A stretch of 64,000 bases of DNA from Oidiodendron maius Zn (lineage: Eukaryota; Ascomycota; Leotiomycetes; Myxotrichaceae). Made by a program: the position numbers and the translations under genes. The notes beneath the pieces were generated by a model. It worked only from the letters and a program-made list of their open reading frames with translations. It did no database searches and was not told where the DNA came from. The stretch spans positions 1,626,245 through 1,690,244 of the forward strand of contig KN832873.1 in NCBI GenBank assembly GCA_000827325.1, given 5' to 3'. Below are positions 25,799-36,590 of the stretch, piece after piece (position 1 is the stretch's first letter; each line of letters starts with the position of its first letter).

Positions 25799-26333
25799 TC
25801 ACATCAATCCCTTCACAAAACCCAACATCCACCTCCCAATAACCCACGCTCCCACTAAACTAGACAGCGCGCAACCCAGCAGCGCATACAGGACCCACAT
25901 TCTTACGGCAAATGCATCCGAAATCTCCGCCTTCATCTGCTGCCGCTGCTTCGTATGCCAATGCCATGGCTCATACCCTTTGCCTTTCGCCGTGCCATTC
26001 TTCGCGTCGGGGGCGCTGATGTATGCGTATGGTGACGTGGATGGCATGGGCTTGTATACTAGAGAGTGGACGGAATCGCCAATACGGCCTAGGAGAGTGG
26101 TGGGCTGGCTAGGGGCATTGCGCCCTTGAGTGCGGAGGGATGTGTTGCGGGTGTCGATTAAGGCGAGAGAGAGGAGGAAGGAGACGAATGTCAGAGGCGC
26201 TATTAGAAGCTGTCATTGGGAAGTTAGCCTTCGTTATATTCCACGTAAATAGAAGCTTGATTGAACACACTCTGCTCACGACGCTCTCCTTTGGAGCTTC
26301 AAGGGCTTGGGGAGCTCGAATGCTCGAAGGCAT
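25799..26333 (-). CDS. Small two-helix membrane protein, unknown function
   Basis: Two exons (26280-26333 and 25799-26209, 70-nt intron with GTGAGC donor, GGCTAAC branch and GACAG acceptor) sum to 465 nt, 154 residues. A hydrophobic helix lies near residues 19-38 (LLIAPLTFVSFLLSLALIDT) and a second near 120-145 (VLYALLGCALSSLVGAW, followed by VIGRWML). Between them is a polar loop with YKPMPSTSPYAYISAPD and GYEPWHWHTKQRQQM. The splice junction keeps frame and creates the first helix, which supports the model. No family is recognised. It could be an organelle or ER membrane protein, but nothing in the sequence decides. Confidence 0.65.
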
Positions 26334-26812
26334 CTTTCCAAGCTGTATATGCTCTGCACCCCCAATGCGCTTCCTGTGATAAGTGCTTAAAGGTATTTGC
26401 TGTCAAATTCGCGGAAGTTTACTGTGCATATATGTGTTGGTTGCCTATTGATGTCAGTAATAGATGTTTGGTGCATGAGATTGGACGAGGCTGTGCCGCC
26501 CGGGGTTCTCGGAGCTGGCGCGTCACCATACGGCTGGGTGGGATGATTGCAAGAGGCGGAAGAAGAGCAACTTTCATGTTTGCAATCAGGATATAGGTGG
26601 GTATTTAAATCCAATCTATTGAACTGCTGACTGAGAAATAACTCTTTTTTGTTGGCTGCTTCTTACCCCCCACCAACTGAGAAGGCCGGCAAGCAAATGG
26701 TGTGCCATCTTTCTGGCAAGGCTGGTGAGACAAGGCTGCCACAATTCGCCGCAAACGTAAATAAACGCCCTATGTGTCGAACGTACCCATTATTCCCAAA
26801 ATCACCATTAGT
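26334..26812. other. Intergenic between HIS1 and the small membrane protein
   Basis: This 479-bp spacer holds the promoter of the small membrane protein gene and the HIS1 3' end. A short T-rich tract occurs near 26645. Nothing else was recognised. Confidence 0.4.
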
Positions 26813-27993
26813 TTAATTTGGTATCCCCCTAGCAGCTCGTGTGTTTGCAATTTCCAGGACCAAGATATCTGTCGCACCGACTTCTGTCAGCTCGTCCATC
26901 ACGGTCGCAATCTTCTTCTTCTCCACCATAGAGCTGACAGCTACCCAGCCTTCTTCCTCCAATGCATTGATCGTGGGTGCGCGCTTTCCAGGCGTGATTC
27001 TGGTGGCATCTGGGAGACTGGAACGGCGGATATTGTACTGGCAGAGAATATATTTTTGCGCAGCTGCAAGAGATTAATCGTTGAAGAGCAGGCGGGAGAG
27101 GAAACATACTAATGACTCCGAGTATTCGAGAGGCAATCAAGTCTACCATGGCTGGATTTGTTGGAGATTTAGATTTGATTAGGACAGCTGAACTTGACAC
27201 CACTGTATCTATTGCCTTCAGCCCTGCCGCCTTCATCGTTTCGCCAGATTCTGTATCCAGTCAGCCTAGCTCACTCCGGTCAGGGATTCACTCACCAACG
27301 AGATCTACAATGCCATCTGCAACACCAAGAGCACAGGCAGCCTCCACACTCCCACTCAACTCAACAATTTTTGTTCTCAGTTTTCTGTTCTCAATTCCAT
27401 GTGCAGCGTCCTGTTCCTTTTCCAGCGCCCCAAAATAATTCTGTGTCAAATGCACAAAGCTCGTTCCAATTGTCTTGCCAATCAGATCTATCGGCTGAAT
27501 ATACGTCCCCTTTTCTGGTACTTGCACTTGTAATTTGCAGGATCCAAAGCCAAGGTCCATCACCTCCTCGCAACCCTCGACCCCGTCGTTAAGTGGCGTA
27601 GACTTGCCGCTTTCCGCCTGCTCTCGACGTGCCCGATCTACTCCTGCGGCATGCTCCGCAACCGTGTCTTGTCCTGTTATACCTAAAGACACTCTGCCTT
27701 CGCCCACGAAGGTCGGAATATCTGCTGCGGGGAGGAAGACGAGAGCGATGGGGAGGTTCTTAACCAGCGCAATGTCGAGTCTAGATTCTCTTCGAAACTG
27801 GATGTCTGCACCTTCGAGAAGATTCAAAGCTGCTTGTTGCAACCTCCCCTCTGCAATTGATCAGCTCTGCACAGAACAATCCCCATTAATAAAGTGACTC
27901 ACTTTTGGGGACAGCAAAGAGCAGTCTTCCTTCTAAGCTATTTGGGAGGTCAGCAATTACATGAAGGAGCTCGTCATTTGTGATCGACGGCAT
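26813..27993 (-). CDS. HIS1: ATP phosphoribosyltransferase (first step of histidine synthesis)
   Basis: It condenses ATP and PRPP to phosphoribosyl-ATP and is feedback-inhibited by histidine. Four exons: 27903-27993, 27296-27850, 27110-27250, 26813-27063; 1038 nt, 345 residues, which fits the long HisG form. The catalytic domain shows LLFAVPKKGRLQQAALNLLEGAD, interrupted by intron 1 after VPK, with GRVSLGITGQDTV, LGFGSCKLQVQVPEKG, GKTIGTSF and the PRPP-binding ELSGSVEAACALGVADGIVD. The last exon encodes the HisG C-terminal regulatory ferredoxin-like domain (RITPGKRAPTINALEEEGWV, EVGATDILVLEIANTR), so allosteric control by histidine is expected. A perfect TGACTCA lies in intron 1, overlapping its donor. 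Confidence 0.95.
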
Positions 27994-30655
27994 TGTGAGA
28001 ACTGTGGACTCACTGATTGACTAGATCCATCCTTAATACTTGGAAAAATCAGACTTTATATGGCCCGAATACCGGAGGCTCTTCAATGGCGGGGTACCGA
28101 TGACACGTCGACTATGAGCGCGAAAGCGGTAGAATACCGAGCCGTGGAGGTACAGGAGACGCAAGGAGACTAAGGCGTGGCCCTCGGCGGATTCGAAGCA
28201 CACAGTAGACGTGGCGTGGGGTGCTTGCTGTTTGCAGTGTATGCGCCCTTCGTCTTTCCTTCATATATTCTGCCGGAAACGACTTTCTCACGAATCAACT
28301 GTGCAACTGCCCCACGCTGCACATTAGGTAAGCCACGCTAGTCTCTCTTACCGCATTCCCCTATTAGGACTAGCAGATATTCACGCAGAGCCAAGTCACG
28401 CTACAGCTAAGCAAACCATACTTTGAGCCTGCCTGCTTGAGTCTGAACGTGAAGCCCGAAGATTGAGATAAGTGTGGGGGATTCTGGGGCAGGATGTGAG
28501 ATTTCATTGATTCGTGCATTTGCTCCGGGGCCTCGTGTATTGAACGATCGGGAGAACTGGCTGCAGGGAGCTAAGGCACTTGTATCAAAAATCAAAAGAC
28601 CTTGACACACCTTCCGGACATGTAGATCAACTGTGACAAAGGGAACAGCCAACTCTCATGTAGATTTTGCGGTGTGTGGTGGAGCATGTGAGAGATTTTA
28701 TTCAGCTTCGACAGGCTTCCCCGATCTCCCAGGAGATAGGCCATTTGCAGTCTTCAACGACTTGCACTGCCCGACGAGACTTCCATTTTGAACATCTGAG
28801 AAGGTAGCTCACCCTTCCCAAATACCTACCTCGGTGAGGCAAGGAACCAGGCGACCAGCTATATGTTATTTGCTTTTCTGAACGGGTTTGTTTCATCATA
28901 TGTCTTCCTACATTGAGCAACGTCCTGATCGACCGTTTCTCACTGTACTAAGTGCCATATTTCAGCCGTTTGTGGTGCACTCGTCAATTTCTGTTTCACT
29001 CAAGCTCCCGAAGTTCCTATTGGTAATACAAGCGCTATTTACAGAAGCTCTGGTAGTGGCGACTCAGATAAAGGCTGCCGAGCAAGAGCAGAGCAGAGTG
29101 GAAGTACTTGGAACGGGGTGATTACGCAACACCGGCGACGATCCTGACCTTTGATAACAGGGCCGCACATTGCCAGCTTAGGTGTTTCTATGTACGTTAC
29201 AGTACATGAGCGATATTAGATCAACTCGTTTATCGATGGTACCCAACGAGGCGGAAGGAGTACTGGGGACAAGACTGTTAGAGCGGTCTCTTCAGCAGCA
29301 ATTGGCGTCTTTCGTATACATGGGGGAAAATTGCTGATCTTCGTGGAAAGCACATGTATTTGTGACAGCCGCTGCCGAGACACGGAATACCTGCCACGGG
29401 GGAGGAGGAGGCCTTTGACCAGCTATGTAGCTACACCCGATGATCCACATTTAATGGAGACGATCGACAACAGAACCCGCATTGAGTATGGGAGGGGTAG
29501 TCACGTGACATATACCCGTGCCCTGAGTGAAGTTGGGGATGAACTCTCGGTGTGTTATTGCAAAGAGATGATTGACTAGAGGAATGTGCATGCATTGTAG
29601 CGTAAGTGGCAAGATAGCAACTATATCTATGTAAAATACCCGTTTAAAAGCTCCTTATACGCCGTATCTCCAGAGTTTCTGCTCTTCCCGCCTATGCCAC
29701 AACATATCCCCCCTTCGGCTGACAGCCAATCAGACACCCGTGGAGCTGGTTGTTTCAGGATATTCTGCTGGTGGTTCCTGGATGATCCAAAAGCTACGAC
29801 GCTGGACGGAGAGGACGGCCGTTTGCAGATCACCGACGGCCATCAGAAAGTGTGAGAGACAAAAAGGGCAACATAATCATCCGGCGGACGGCAGTTCTTC
29901 TTCCTGTCGTCAGCAGCGTCATCACACCTCTCTCTTCTTCCCCCTCTCCCCTTAATCCAAGCCTCTTCTTGACTGTCTCTTTTGACGCTGTCGTTTGTCC
30001 CTAGGTACCTGCGTCTCTCACCGCCGACAGATGGCCCCCGTGCGCCGGCGATACGAACCCCGTCCAGGATCCTCTTGAGCCCTTCTCTTTGTCCAGGTTG
30101 CCTCGTGGTTGTGCTCACCGCCATCGCGGAACCCTTTTAATATCTAATCCATAGAACAAAGACCATCGCTCTACCACCTCTTGGCCCGAGGACCCATTCG
30201 ACGCCTTCCTACGTCCTGCGCAATAGGAGTACCTGCGGATTGCCGACGACCTTCTGCTGCGATTCGCTCGGCCGATCCGATCATCCAGCAACTCCACTGT
30301 TTCAGTTCTCGCGTACTCTCTTTTGGGGTCCCGCCAGCAATGCTCAAGAGCCGCGCGCGGATTCCACGGGCCTTCAATTACGCACTCTCGCCTTCCAAAT
30401 ACTGCCGAGACTGATCGACTGGGAGACTTTTATTCCTATTCCTGGGGCCGACAAGTAAAATAGCCCGGCCGCTCAATCTCAATCCCGTCACTGCCGCGGT
30501 ATTGCCGCCGCCCTCACAACACTTGACGGCCTGGAGGCACAGGACAGCTACAGGCACCAACACAGTCAAGTCCAGATCCGACCGATTGAGGCTGTGTTAG
30601 CTGCTTGAGTTCCAAAGAGGTTCCCAACCAGTAGGGGGTCCTAAATAGAGAAGAG
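27994..30655. promoter_or_regulatory. Long non-coding stretch between HIS1 and the RhoGAP gene
   Basis: At 2.66 kb this is the longest gap in the window and serves as upstream DNA for two divergent genes. The HIS1-proximal 400 bp should hold its promoter. From about 29880 to 30650 the sequence is GC-richer with CT-rich blocks (29889-29990), the look of a long 5' leader for the RhoGAP gene. Several 60-95 codon frames exist on both strands without protein-like features. Confidence 0.45.
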
Positions 30656-32757
30656 ATGGCGCGAAGATCGAATGTGCAACCGCTGACGCTGGACGAGTCT
30701 TCCACGGCCCCCGATGCCAGCCAGTATGTTGAGAGCCCGAAGACTCCCGTAACCCCCAAATCACCTAGATCACCCAGATCGCCTTTCAGATTTGCAGGGA
30801 AGAGGGCACAATTAGACGACGAGAAGCCGCAGATGCAGGCAGCCGATCCCCAGTCCCGAGCCAACCTCCCTCCTTCCCACACTCCACCCTCACTCTCGAA
30901 TCTACAGCGTACAACCCCTGGCGCACCTGACGAGAAAAACGAGCGTGGCCAGCCTACGCGCAGTGGCTTCTTTGGCAACTACAAGGCCTCGAAGAGCTCC
31001 AGTCGCTTACAATCAGACAGCGCACGGCCGGCCTGCGAGGAGAATATCTCCAACGATGCAGAGCGCGCTGTCACAACTCGGAAAGTTTCAGCGCAGGAGC
31101 CGACAAGACCTGGTACGACCCTCCTTGTTTCATCATCTACCTACGTATTTCATTCACTAACAATAGATCACCATAGAATCTGGACGTGACAGATCGACCA
31201 CGCGAAAACCTGTAGGCGCACCACCTAAAACTGATGCACCAGCAGCAGCTCCCCCAACCGATCAACCGCGCGCGTACGCCGCCACGCCCACGTCTGCAAA
31301 TTTTGCTAAGAAGACGAAACCAAAGCCATTCAACCTGTTGAGTAGGACCAAGTCGATTAGGGGGGATGAGCAGAGCCCACGGGACTCCTCTCCCAACACA
31401 AGATACGTCGATACAGAACGGATATACGCCCAGCACATCCCTATCAAGACTGCACCCCTCAGGTCGGAGAACGATCGTTCTTTTAGGGATATGATGACGT
31501 CCAATGTCCGACAACATTCCGCAGACCGGCAGCCCACCACAGCTCGAGAGGAGCCTCGCGGCAGAGAAACCAAGGATGCGCCTCGGATACAGACATCATC
31601 CTTCTCATCGTCCTTCCGTGAGGTTGGCGGCCATACCTTCCTCGCCAACCTCAGAAATGGAGCAACAAAAGGCGCCGGGGCCTTGAGTAAAGGCCTCTTT
31701 GGAAAGAGTGGACGGAGTGGAAGTACAACAGAGAAGGAGGTAGTCGTTGACGATGAGCACTACCAACTAAAGGTCATCAATAAGCCACTGATTGAGCAGA
31801 CCCGGCTCACCCGTATTTCAAAGAAGCTCGAAGACTCACGCGATAAGACCGAATTCTGGATGCCCGCATTCCCATGGAGGGCTATCGACTATCTAAACTA
31901 TAAAGGCAGTGATGTTGAGGGCTTATATAGAGTACCGGGTAGTGGGCCGCAGATAAAGAAATGGCAGAGACGATTTGACGAAGGTATGTCGATTGCTTTA
32001 TCATTGGAACACGGGATGCTGACAACTGCTAGAATTGGACATCGACCTCTTCGAACAAGAAGACCTGTACGATATTAATATCATCGGCTCAATGCTCAAG
32101 GCTTGGCTGCGAGAGCTCCCCGACGAACTGTTCCCAAAGGAATCCCAAGACCGCATCTCTCGCGAGTGTCCCAACTCCGAAACCGTCCCCCAACTACTTA
32201 TTGACGAACTCTCTAACCTGTCACCCTTCAAATACTATCTACTCTTTGCAATCACATGCCACCTTTCCCTCCTTCTGGCGCACTCCGAGAAAAATAAGAT
32301 GGACTTCAGAAATCTTTGCATCTGCTTCCAGCCGTGCATGAAGATCGACTCGTACTGCTTCAAGTTCCTCGTGTGCGATTGGAGAGACTGTTGGAAGGGT
32401 TGCAAGACCGAAGCGGAGTATTCCGAGGCTGAGTACAAGCTTTTCAATGAGTCTGAGCAGCCCCCCAAGAGTGCTGAAGGACAGAGTAGCACGGCGATCG
32501 AAAGCCATGACGAACGGAATGTCAGCAGCTCAGATAGCAGTAAGCCGTCCATCACTAGTGCCAATGAACAGAGCAAGGTGAGCAATGGCCATCAGACGCA
32601 TGCGACTAAGAAATTGCCGCTGAGTGAGAGCAATGATAGTCTGAGCTCGATTAGCACAACCACCTTGACAATCACTAAAGATCTTTCTACACCAAAGAAG
32701 GGTACGGACATGCGACCTCTGAGTCCTATTCTACCACTGAGTCCCCTTGGCATTTGA
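30656..32757 (+). CDS. RhoGAP domain protein
   Basis: RhoGAP proteins speed GTP hydrolysis by Rho/Cdc42 GTPases and so shape polarity and the actin cytoskeleton. Three exons (30656-31112, 31177-31983, 32033-32757) sum to 1989 nt, 662 residues. The N-terminal half is disordered and Ser/Pro-rich with SPRSPRSP-like motifs. The GAP domain begins near residue 350; the arginine finger lies in GLYRVPGSG (about residue 407), followed by LYDINIIGSMLKAWLRELPDEL and, further on, KYYLLFAITCHLSLLLAHSEKNKMDFRN (given in parts: AITCHLSLLLAH, NKMDFRNLCICFQP). The C-terminal tail is Ser/Thr-rich. All key GAP residues seem present. No PH, LIM or F-BAR domain was recognised, so the subfamily is left open. Confidence 0.88.
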
Positions 32758-33657
32758 GGCGACATTATGACAAAACCTTCTGCCATGCTATTCAAATGGC
32801 AAGAATAAATTGAGCAGCCTCTGCCGTATCAGCTAATTGCCTCCTCAATGTGGGAGCAAGAAAACATAATAATAGCTCAACGAATTTTCATGAGCATCGA
32901 AATCTAGTGTGCAATGATGAGAACTTTTCGCAACTCGTCCCTCAATTGCAACACTCGAGACACTTCGATTTGCATTTGTTGTCTCGCTACAGCTTCGCAT
33001 CTCTCTGTCCTCTCTGTCTTTGTCCTACGGATTGGCATTTTGTTTGAGAGAGTTGAATACCCCTGCTTGTTACGCATTTCCTTCATCATTTTTCCTATTG
33101 CATCTCCCGAGTCTGAAGCGTTCAATGGGCATCATTTGCATCAGGAGATAGGAGGATCGCTCTTCGGGCTCGTTTTATGAGCGGATTTTGACTACTGTAT
33201 GTGAGCAGAGCAAAAGAAGAGAAGACCGCCTTCCTCGTAATTTGGATTTCGAGGTTGTGTCTGGGGCTGACCTGGGCTGGTCGTGCATATGAGGTGTCTT
33301 GGAGCGGTCGAGAGAGGGCATACACGGAGGGAAGAGAGTGACTTGTACGATAGGACGTGAGAGCCGCTTCGAGGCTGCGAGAGATACGTCGTTTAGAGCA
33401 GCTGATGAATGGATGAACATATGATTCCATGAATAGAATTTGATCGCTATTTTGTGTTCATCATAGGATGCCAACCCAGTAATATTTGTTTGCATGTTGA
33501 AACATAGCAATGATTGCATCCCATATGTACCAAGTCAAGATCGGTGCCTCCGTGTCAAAGCTTTTCCATCCCAATCCCGATTCCCATACTCCAGGCAAGG
33601 AACAAAGATCCCCAACGCCATACGTCCAAATCTAGCCAAGCAATCATGCCGGTCTTC
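32758..33657. other. Intergenic: convergent 3' ends of the RhoGAP gene and RRS1
   Basis: This 900-bp spacer lies between two stop codons. It contains an ATG-poor, CT-rich segment near 32960-33100 and no recognisable gene, RNA or repeat. Confidence 0.4.
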
Positions 33658-34314
33658 TCATTTCCTCTCCTTCCGCGCATTTTTTCTCATGGCCCTCTCG
33701 TTCCTCTTCACCTTCTCCTTCCTCTCTTGCCTGCTCGCTGCCCCAGTTGCCTTTGTCGGCTTGTCCGACTTCTCATCCACCTCTACTATCCACTGGCTAT
33801 CCGCTGCCTTGTTCGCTCCCTTATATCCCCACTTGCGCTCCCACTCGCCAGTCGCCTCATTATACTGTAGATTCTGTCGTGCCGCGGCGGTTTTGGGTTT
33901 GATGCCCTTCTTGGCTGCGAACCGCTGCCATTTGGTCTGACCCTGTGGCGCAGGTAGGGGCTGAAGGTGTAGACACGGTTAGCTTTATGTTGTCCCTTTC
34001 TTCTCCTATGGCGTATCTAGCACAGAAGAGTATGAGATGGGGTTCCGTACCTTCTCCCGAGGCAGCCTGGTCTCTACTTCCGGAAGAGTTAAGAGCACGC
34101 CATTCGGCGTCGATGCGATAGGGCATGTACCCAGAAGCTGGTTCAACAGCGCTTGAGCGCCATCGCGGGCTGTGGCGGCAAGGTCGGTTTCGAGGGTGGT
34201 AGGTGTGAGGAGGGGGTTTGGATCGTTGGCCATCAGAAGAGCGAGGTCGAAGGTATAGGGAGTTGGTTTCTGTACCGTCACGGGGAGCTTGGATGGGCCC
34301 TTAGAATCCGCCAT
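33658..34314 (-). CDS. RRS1: Ribosome biogenesis regulatory protein RRS1
   Basis: RRS1 works with RPF2 to load the 5S RNP onto pre-60S particles in the nucleolus. Two exons (34051-34314 and 33658-33960, joined across an 89/90-nt intron) sum to 567 nt, 188 residues, close to the family size. The conserved block is the N-terminal half: YTFDLALLMANDPNPL, GAQALLNQLLGTCPI, LPEVETRLPREK, then LPAPQGQTKWQRFAAKKGI, with the downstream NEATGEWERKWGYKGAN. A basic C-terminus ends KERKEKVKRNERAMRKN-like. The start at 34314 opens MADSKGPSKLPVTVQK. The gene is head-to-head with mS29. Confidence 0.94.
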
Positions 34315-34565
34315 TTGTGCTCATATATCTCGAATTTCCCTCTTTAGTGGCAGTTCCTGAAGATCGAGCTCGTAGATTTTCTCACCTTGAATTGCGTCGG
34401 AAACTTTCTGGGACGGAAAAATGAACGCGGCCGCATTTTAGTGTGTTGGTGGTCCCGGACGGGATGATTGGGTGAGCTCCGACAAAAGTTTGGAACGACC
34501 TCCAACCTCAACCACAGAGCTGCTTGCAACAGCATCGCGCTCGTCGCCTTCGCACCACATCTCCA
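34315..34565. promoter_or_regulatory. Compact divergent promoter RRS1 / mS29
   Basis: Only 251 bp separate the two start codons of a cytosolic ribosome-assembly gene and a mitochondrial ribosomal protein gene. Both core promoters must lie here, which makes shared control plausible. The segment includes a GCGGCCGC block near 34429. Confidence 0.6.
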
Positions 34566-36026
34566 ATGGCGTCGTCCGGGTGTTGGAAGTGCCTCTCGAG
34601 GCCTTCCATGCAATTTGCGACCCAATTAACCCTACGACCTGCGCAGAGCACTTTCTCCACGACAGCCGCGAAAAATGCGCTGCCGGCAAAAGTAAAGAAG
34701 CACTCTGCTGCGGAGTTGGCAAAGATAGCTGCCATGCGAGCGAGAGGTGGAACCAAACTGAAAATCAAGAAGAAGGCTGTAGTGAAGACGGGCAAGCCAC
34801 CAATGCCTGGCGAGCGGAAAGCTATAAGAAAGAGAATTGTCCTCAGCAATACGAATGCGCTCTCAGTGCAGATGGAGGACTTGGAGAAGGAGACATTGAC
34901 TGATAGGCGGCTAATTGGCAGCGTTGTTGGCTTGCCTGAGAATGTGGTGGATAGCTTGAGGGCTGCGGAAGCGTTCAGGCCGACTCAGGTGTGGGGACTT
35001 TTCCGACGACCAGGAGTGCTGATCAGGGAAGAGAGCGTGGTTCTGGGTGAGAAGCTGGCAGAGGCAGAGGAAACGAAAGGATCGTTCCGGATGGTCATTG
35101 ACGGGGATAGGATAAGTGGCAAGAGTATGATGCTGCTACATGCAATGACTACAGCATTTCTTAGAGGCTGGATTGTGGTGAACATCCCAGATGGTAAGTT
35201 GTTGACGGAGATTGAGTTTGGGACGGGACTAATATGATGTGCAGCACAAGAACTTGTCATTGCCGGAACCGAGTATGCGCCGATCGAAGGCACTTCTCCC
35301 ATAATGTATTCTCAAAATGAGTATACTGCGAATTGGCTCGGCCAGATAGCGAAGGCCAATAATACCGTTTTACATGGCCTACAATTATCCCAGAAACACG
35401 ACCTCCCTATACCGATTGAGAATGATATGAGCTTGGTCCGTTTGTGCGAACTTGGAGCCCGCGATAAAGAGGTTTCTTGGCCAATTTTCAAGGCCTTCTG
35501 GTCCGAAATTACCGCCGCTGGCCGTCCCCCCATACTTGTCTCACTTGACTCTCTGGGCCAAGTCCTGCAAACCTCCATGTACCGTGATGCGGCCTACAAA
35601 CTCATCCATTCCCATGATTTTGCAATAGTCGCCCACTTTGCCGATTGCTTATCCGGGAAGAACCGGCTTGCAAATGGAGGCGCGGTCATTGCGGCTACCA
35701 ATAGGAGTCACGACCCTATCTCAAAAAGCTTGGAGTTAGCTGTCAAGCAAAGCCTGGAGATGAAACAAGGAGGGAAGTTACTTACAAAAAGAGACCCATA
35801 CGAGAAGAAGTACGATGAAAGAGCAGACCGTGTCTTACAAGGACTTGAGATCCTGCAACTTAAGGGATTAAGTAAAGTAGAGGCCAGGGGGCTCATGGAG
35901 TACTGGGCAAAGAGCGGCGTCTTTAGAAGTCGTGTAGATGAGAAGATTGTCACTGAGAAGTGGGCTGTTGCCGGGAATGGCATTGTAGGAGAAATTGAGC
36001 GGAACGCATTGATGATGCGGATTTAG
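34566..36026 (+). CDS. RSM23: Mitochondrial small-subunit ribosomal protein mS29 (Rsm23/DAP3)
   Basis: mS29 is the GTP-binding subunit in the head of the mitochondrial small ribosomal subunit. Two exons (34566-35193 and 35245-36026) sum to 1410 nt, 469 residues. The N-terminus is basic and Ser/Thr-rich (CLSRPSMQFATQ, AQSTFSTTAAKNAL), a mitochondrial targeting pattern. A P-loop-like DGDRISGKSMMLLHAM sits near residue 185, followed by family motifs: GWIVVNIPD, YTANWLGQIAKANN, RPPILVSLDSLGQVL, DFAIVAHFADCLSG and VEARGLMEYWAKSGVFR. ATG 34566 is chosen because no ATG precedes it in frame. Confidence 0.92.
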
Positions 36027-36590
36027 GCCATAGCTCATGTAAGAGAGTTGTACAGTATACAGGAAGTTTTTTGGGTATGTATGATATTTATATCAATAGA
36101 TATATATCGCTCTTTTTACACTATCGTACAAAATGGCCGTGGATACTCGTTAAAATTTTAACTTTACGGTGGTACTGGTGATTATATTATCTTCGTTATA
36201 GTGAAATGCTGCGAAAGCCTTCTCTTTCCGATCAATATCAAGAAATAATGCTACATGTGATATACTTCCATGAGACACGAGCATAGGTGCTTTATAATAG
36301 CACAGATAGTGTAGTGCTGTATTTTCTCTCTATATGATCAGACTAGATGGGTAATCTCTGGTTAAGAATCCACAGCAAATCTAAGATCATGATCTATGGC
36401 TGCTTCTTTCAGATGATGCGTACGTCTACCGGAGCCTACTCTTGTAGAGTGCCTTCTGGGAACAATAGCATCAAATTGCGAGAATGATGCCCAATAATGC
36501 TGCCGTAGCTGTTAGGCCATAGAAGTTGGCCGACATACTATCATTACCATTACTAAAGGATCTCATCGATACGCACAAAAAGGAGAACAC
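36027..36590. other. Intergenic: convergent 3' ends of mS29 and the sedolisin gene
   Basis: This is a 564-bp AT-rich spacer between stop codons. No coding or RNA feature was seen. Confidence 0.4.

Noticed and set aside
29843-30377. Arg/Gly-rich short frames upstream of the RhoGAP gene
   Set aside because: These follow from GC-rich leader sequence; no splice structure or domain supports them.
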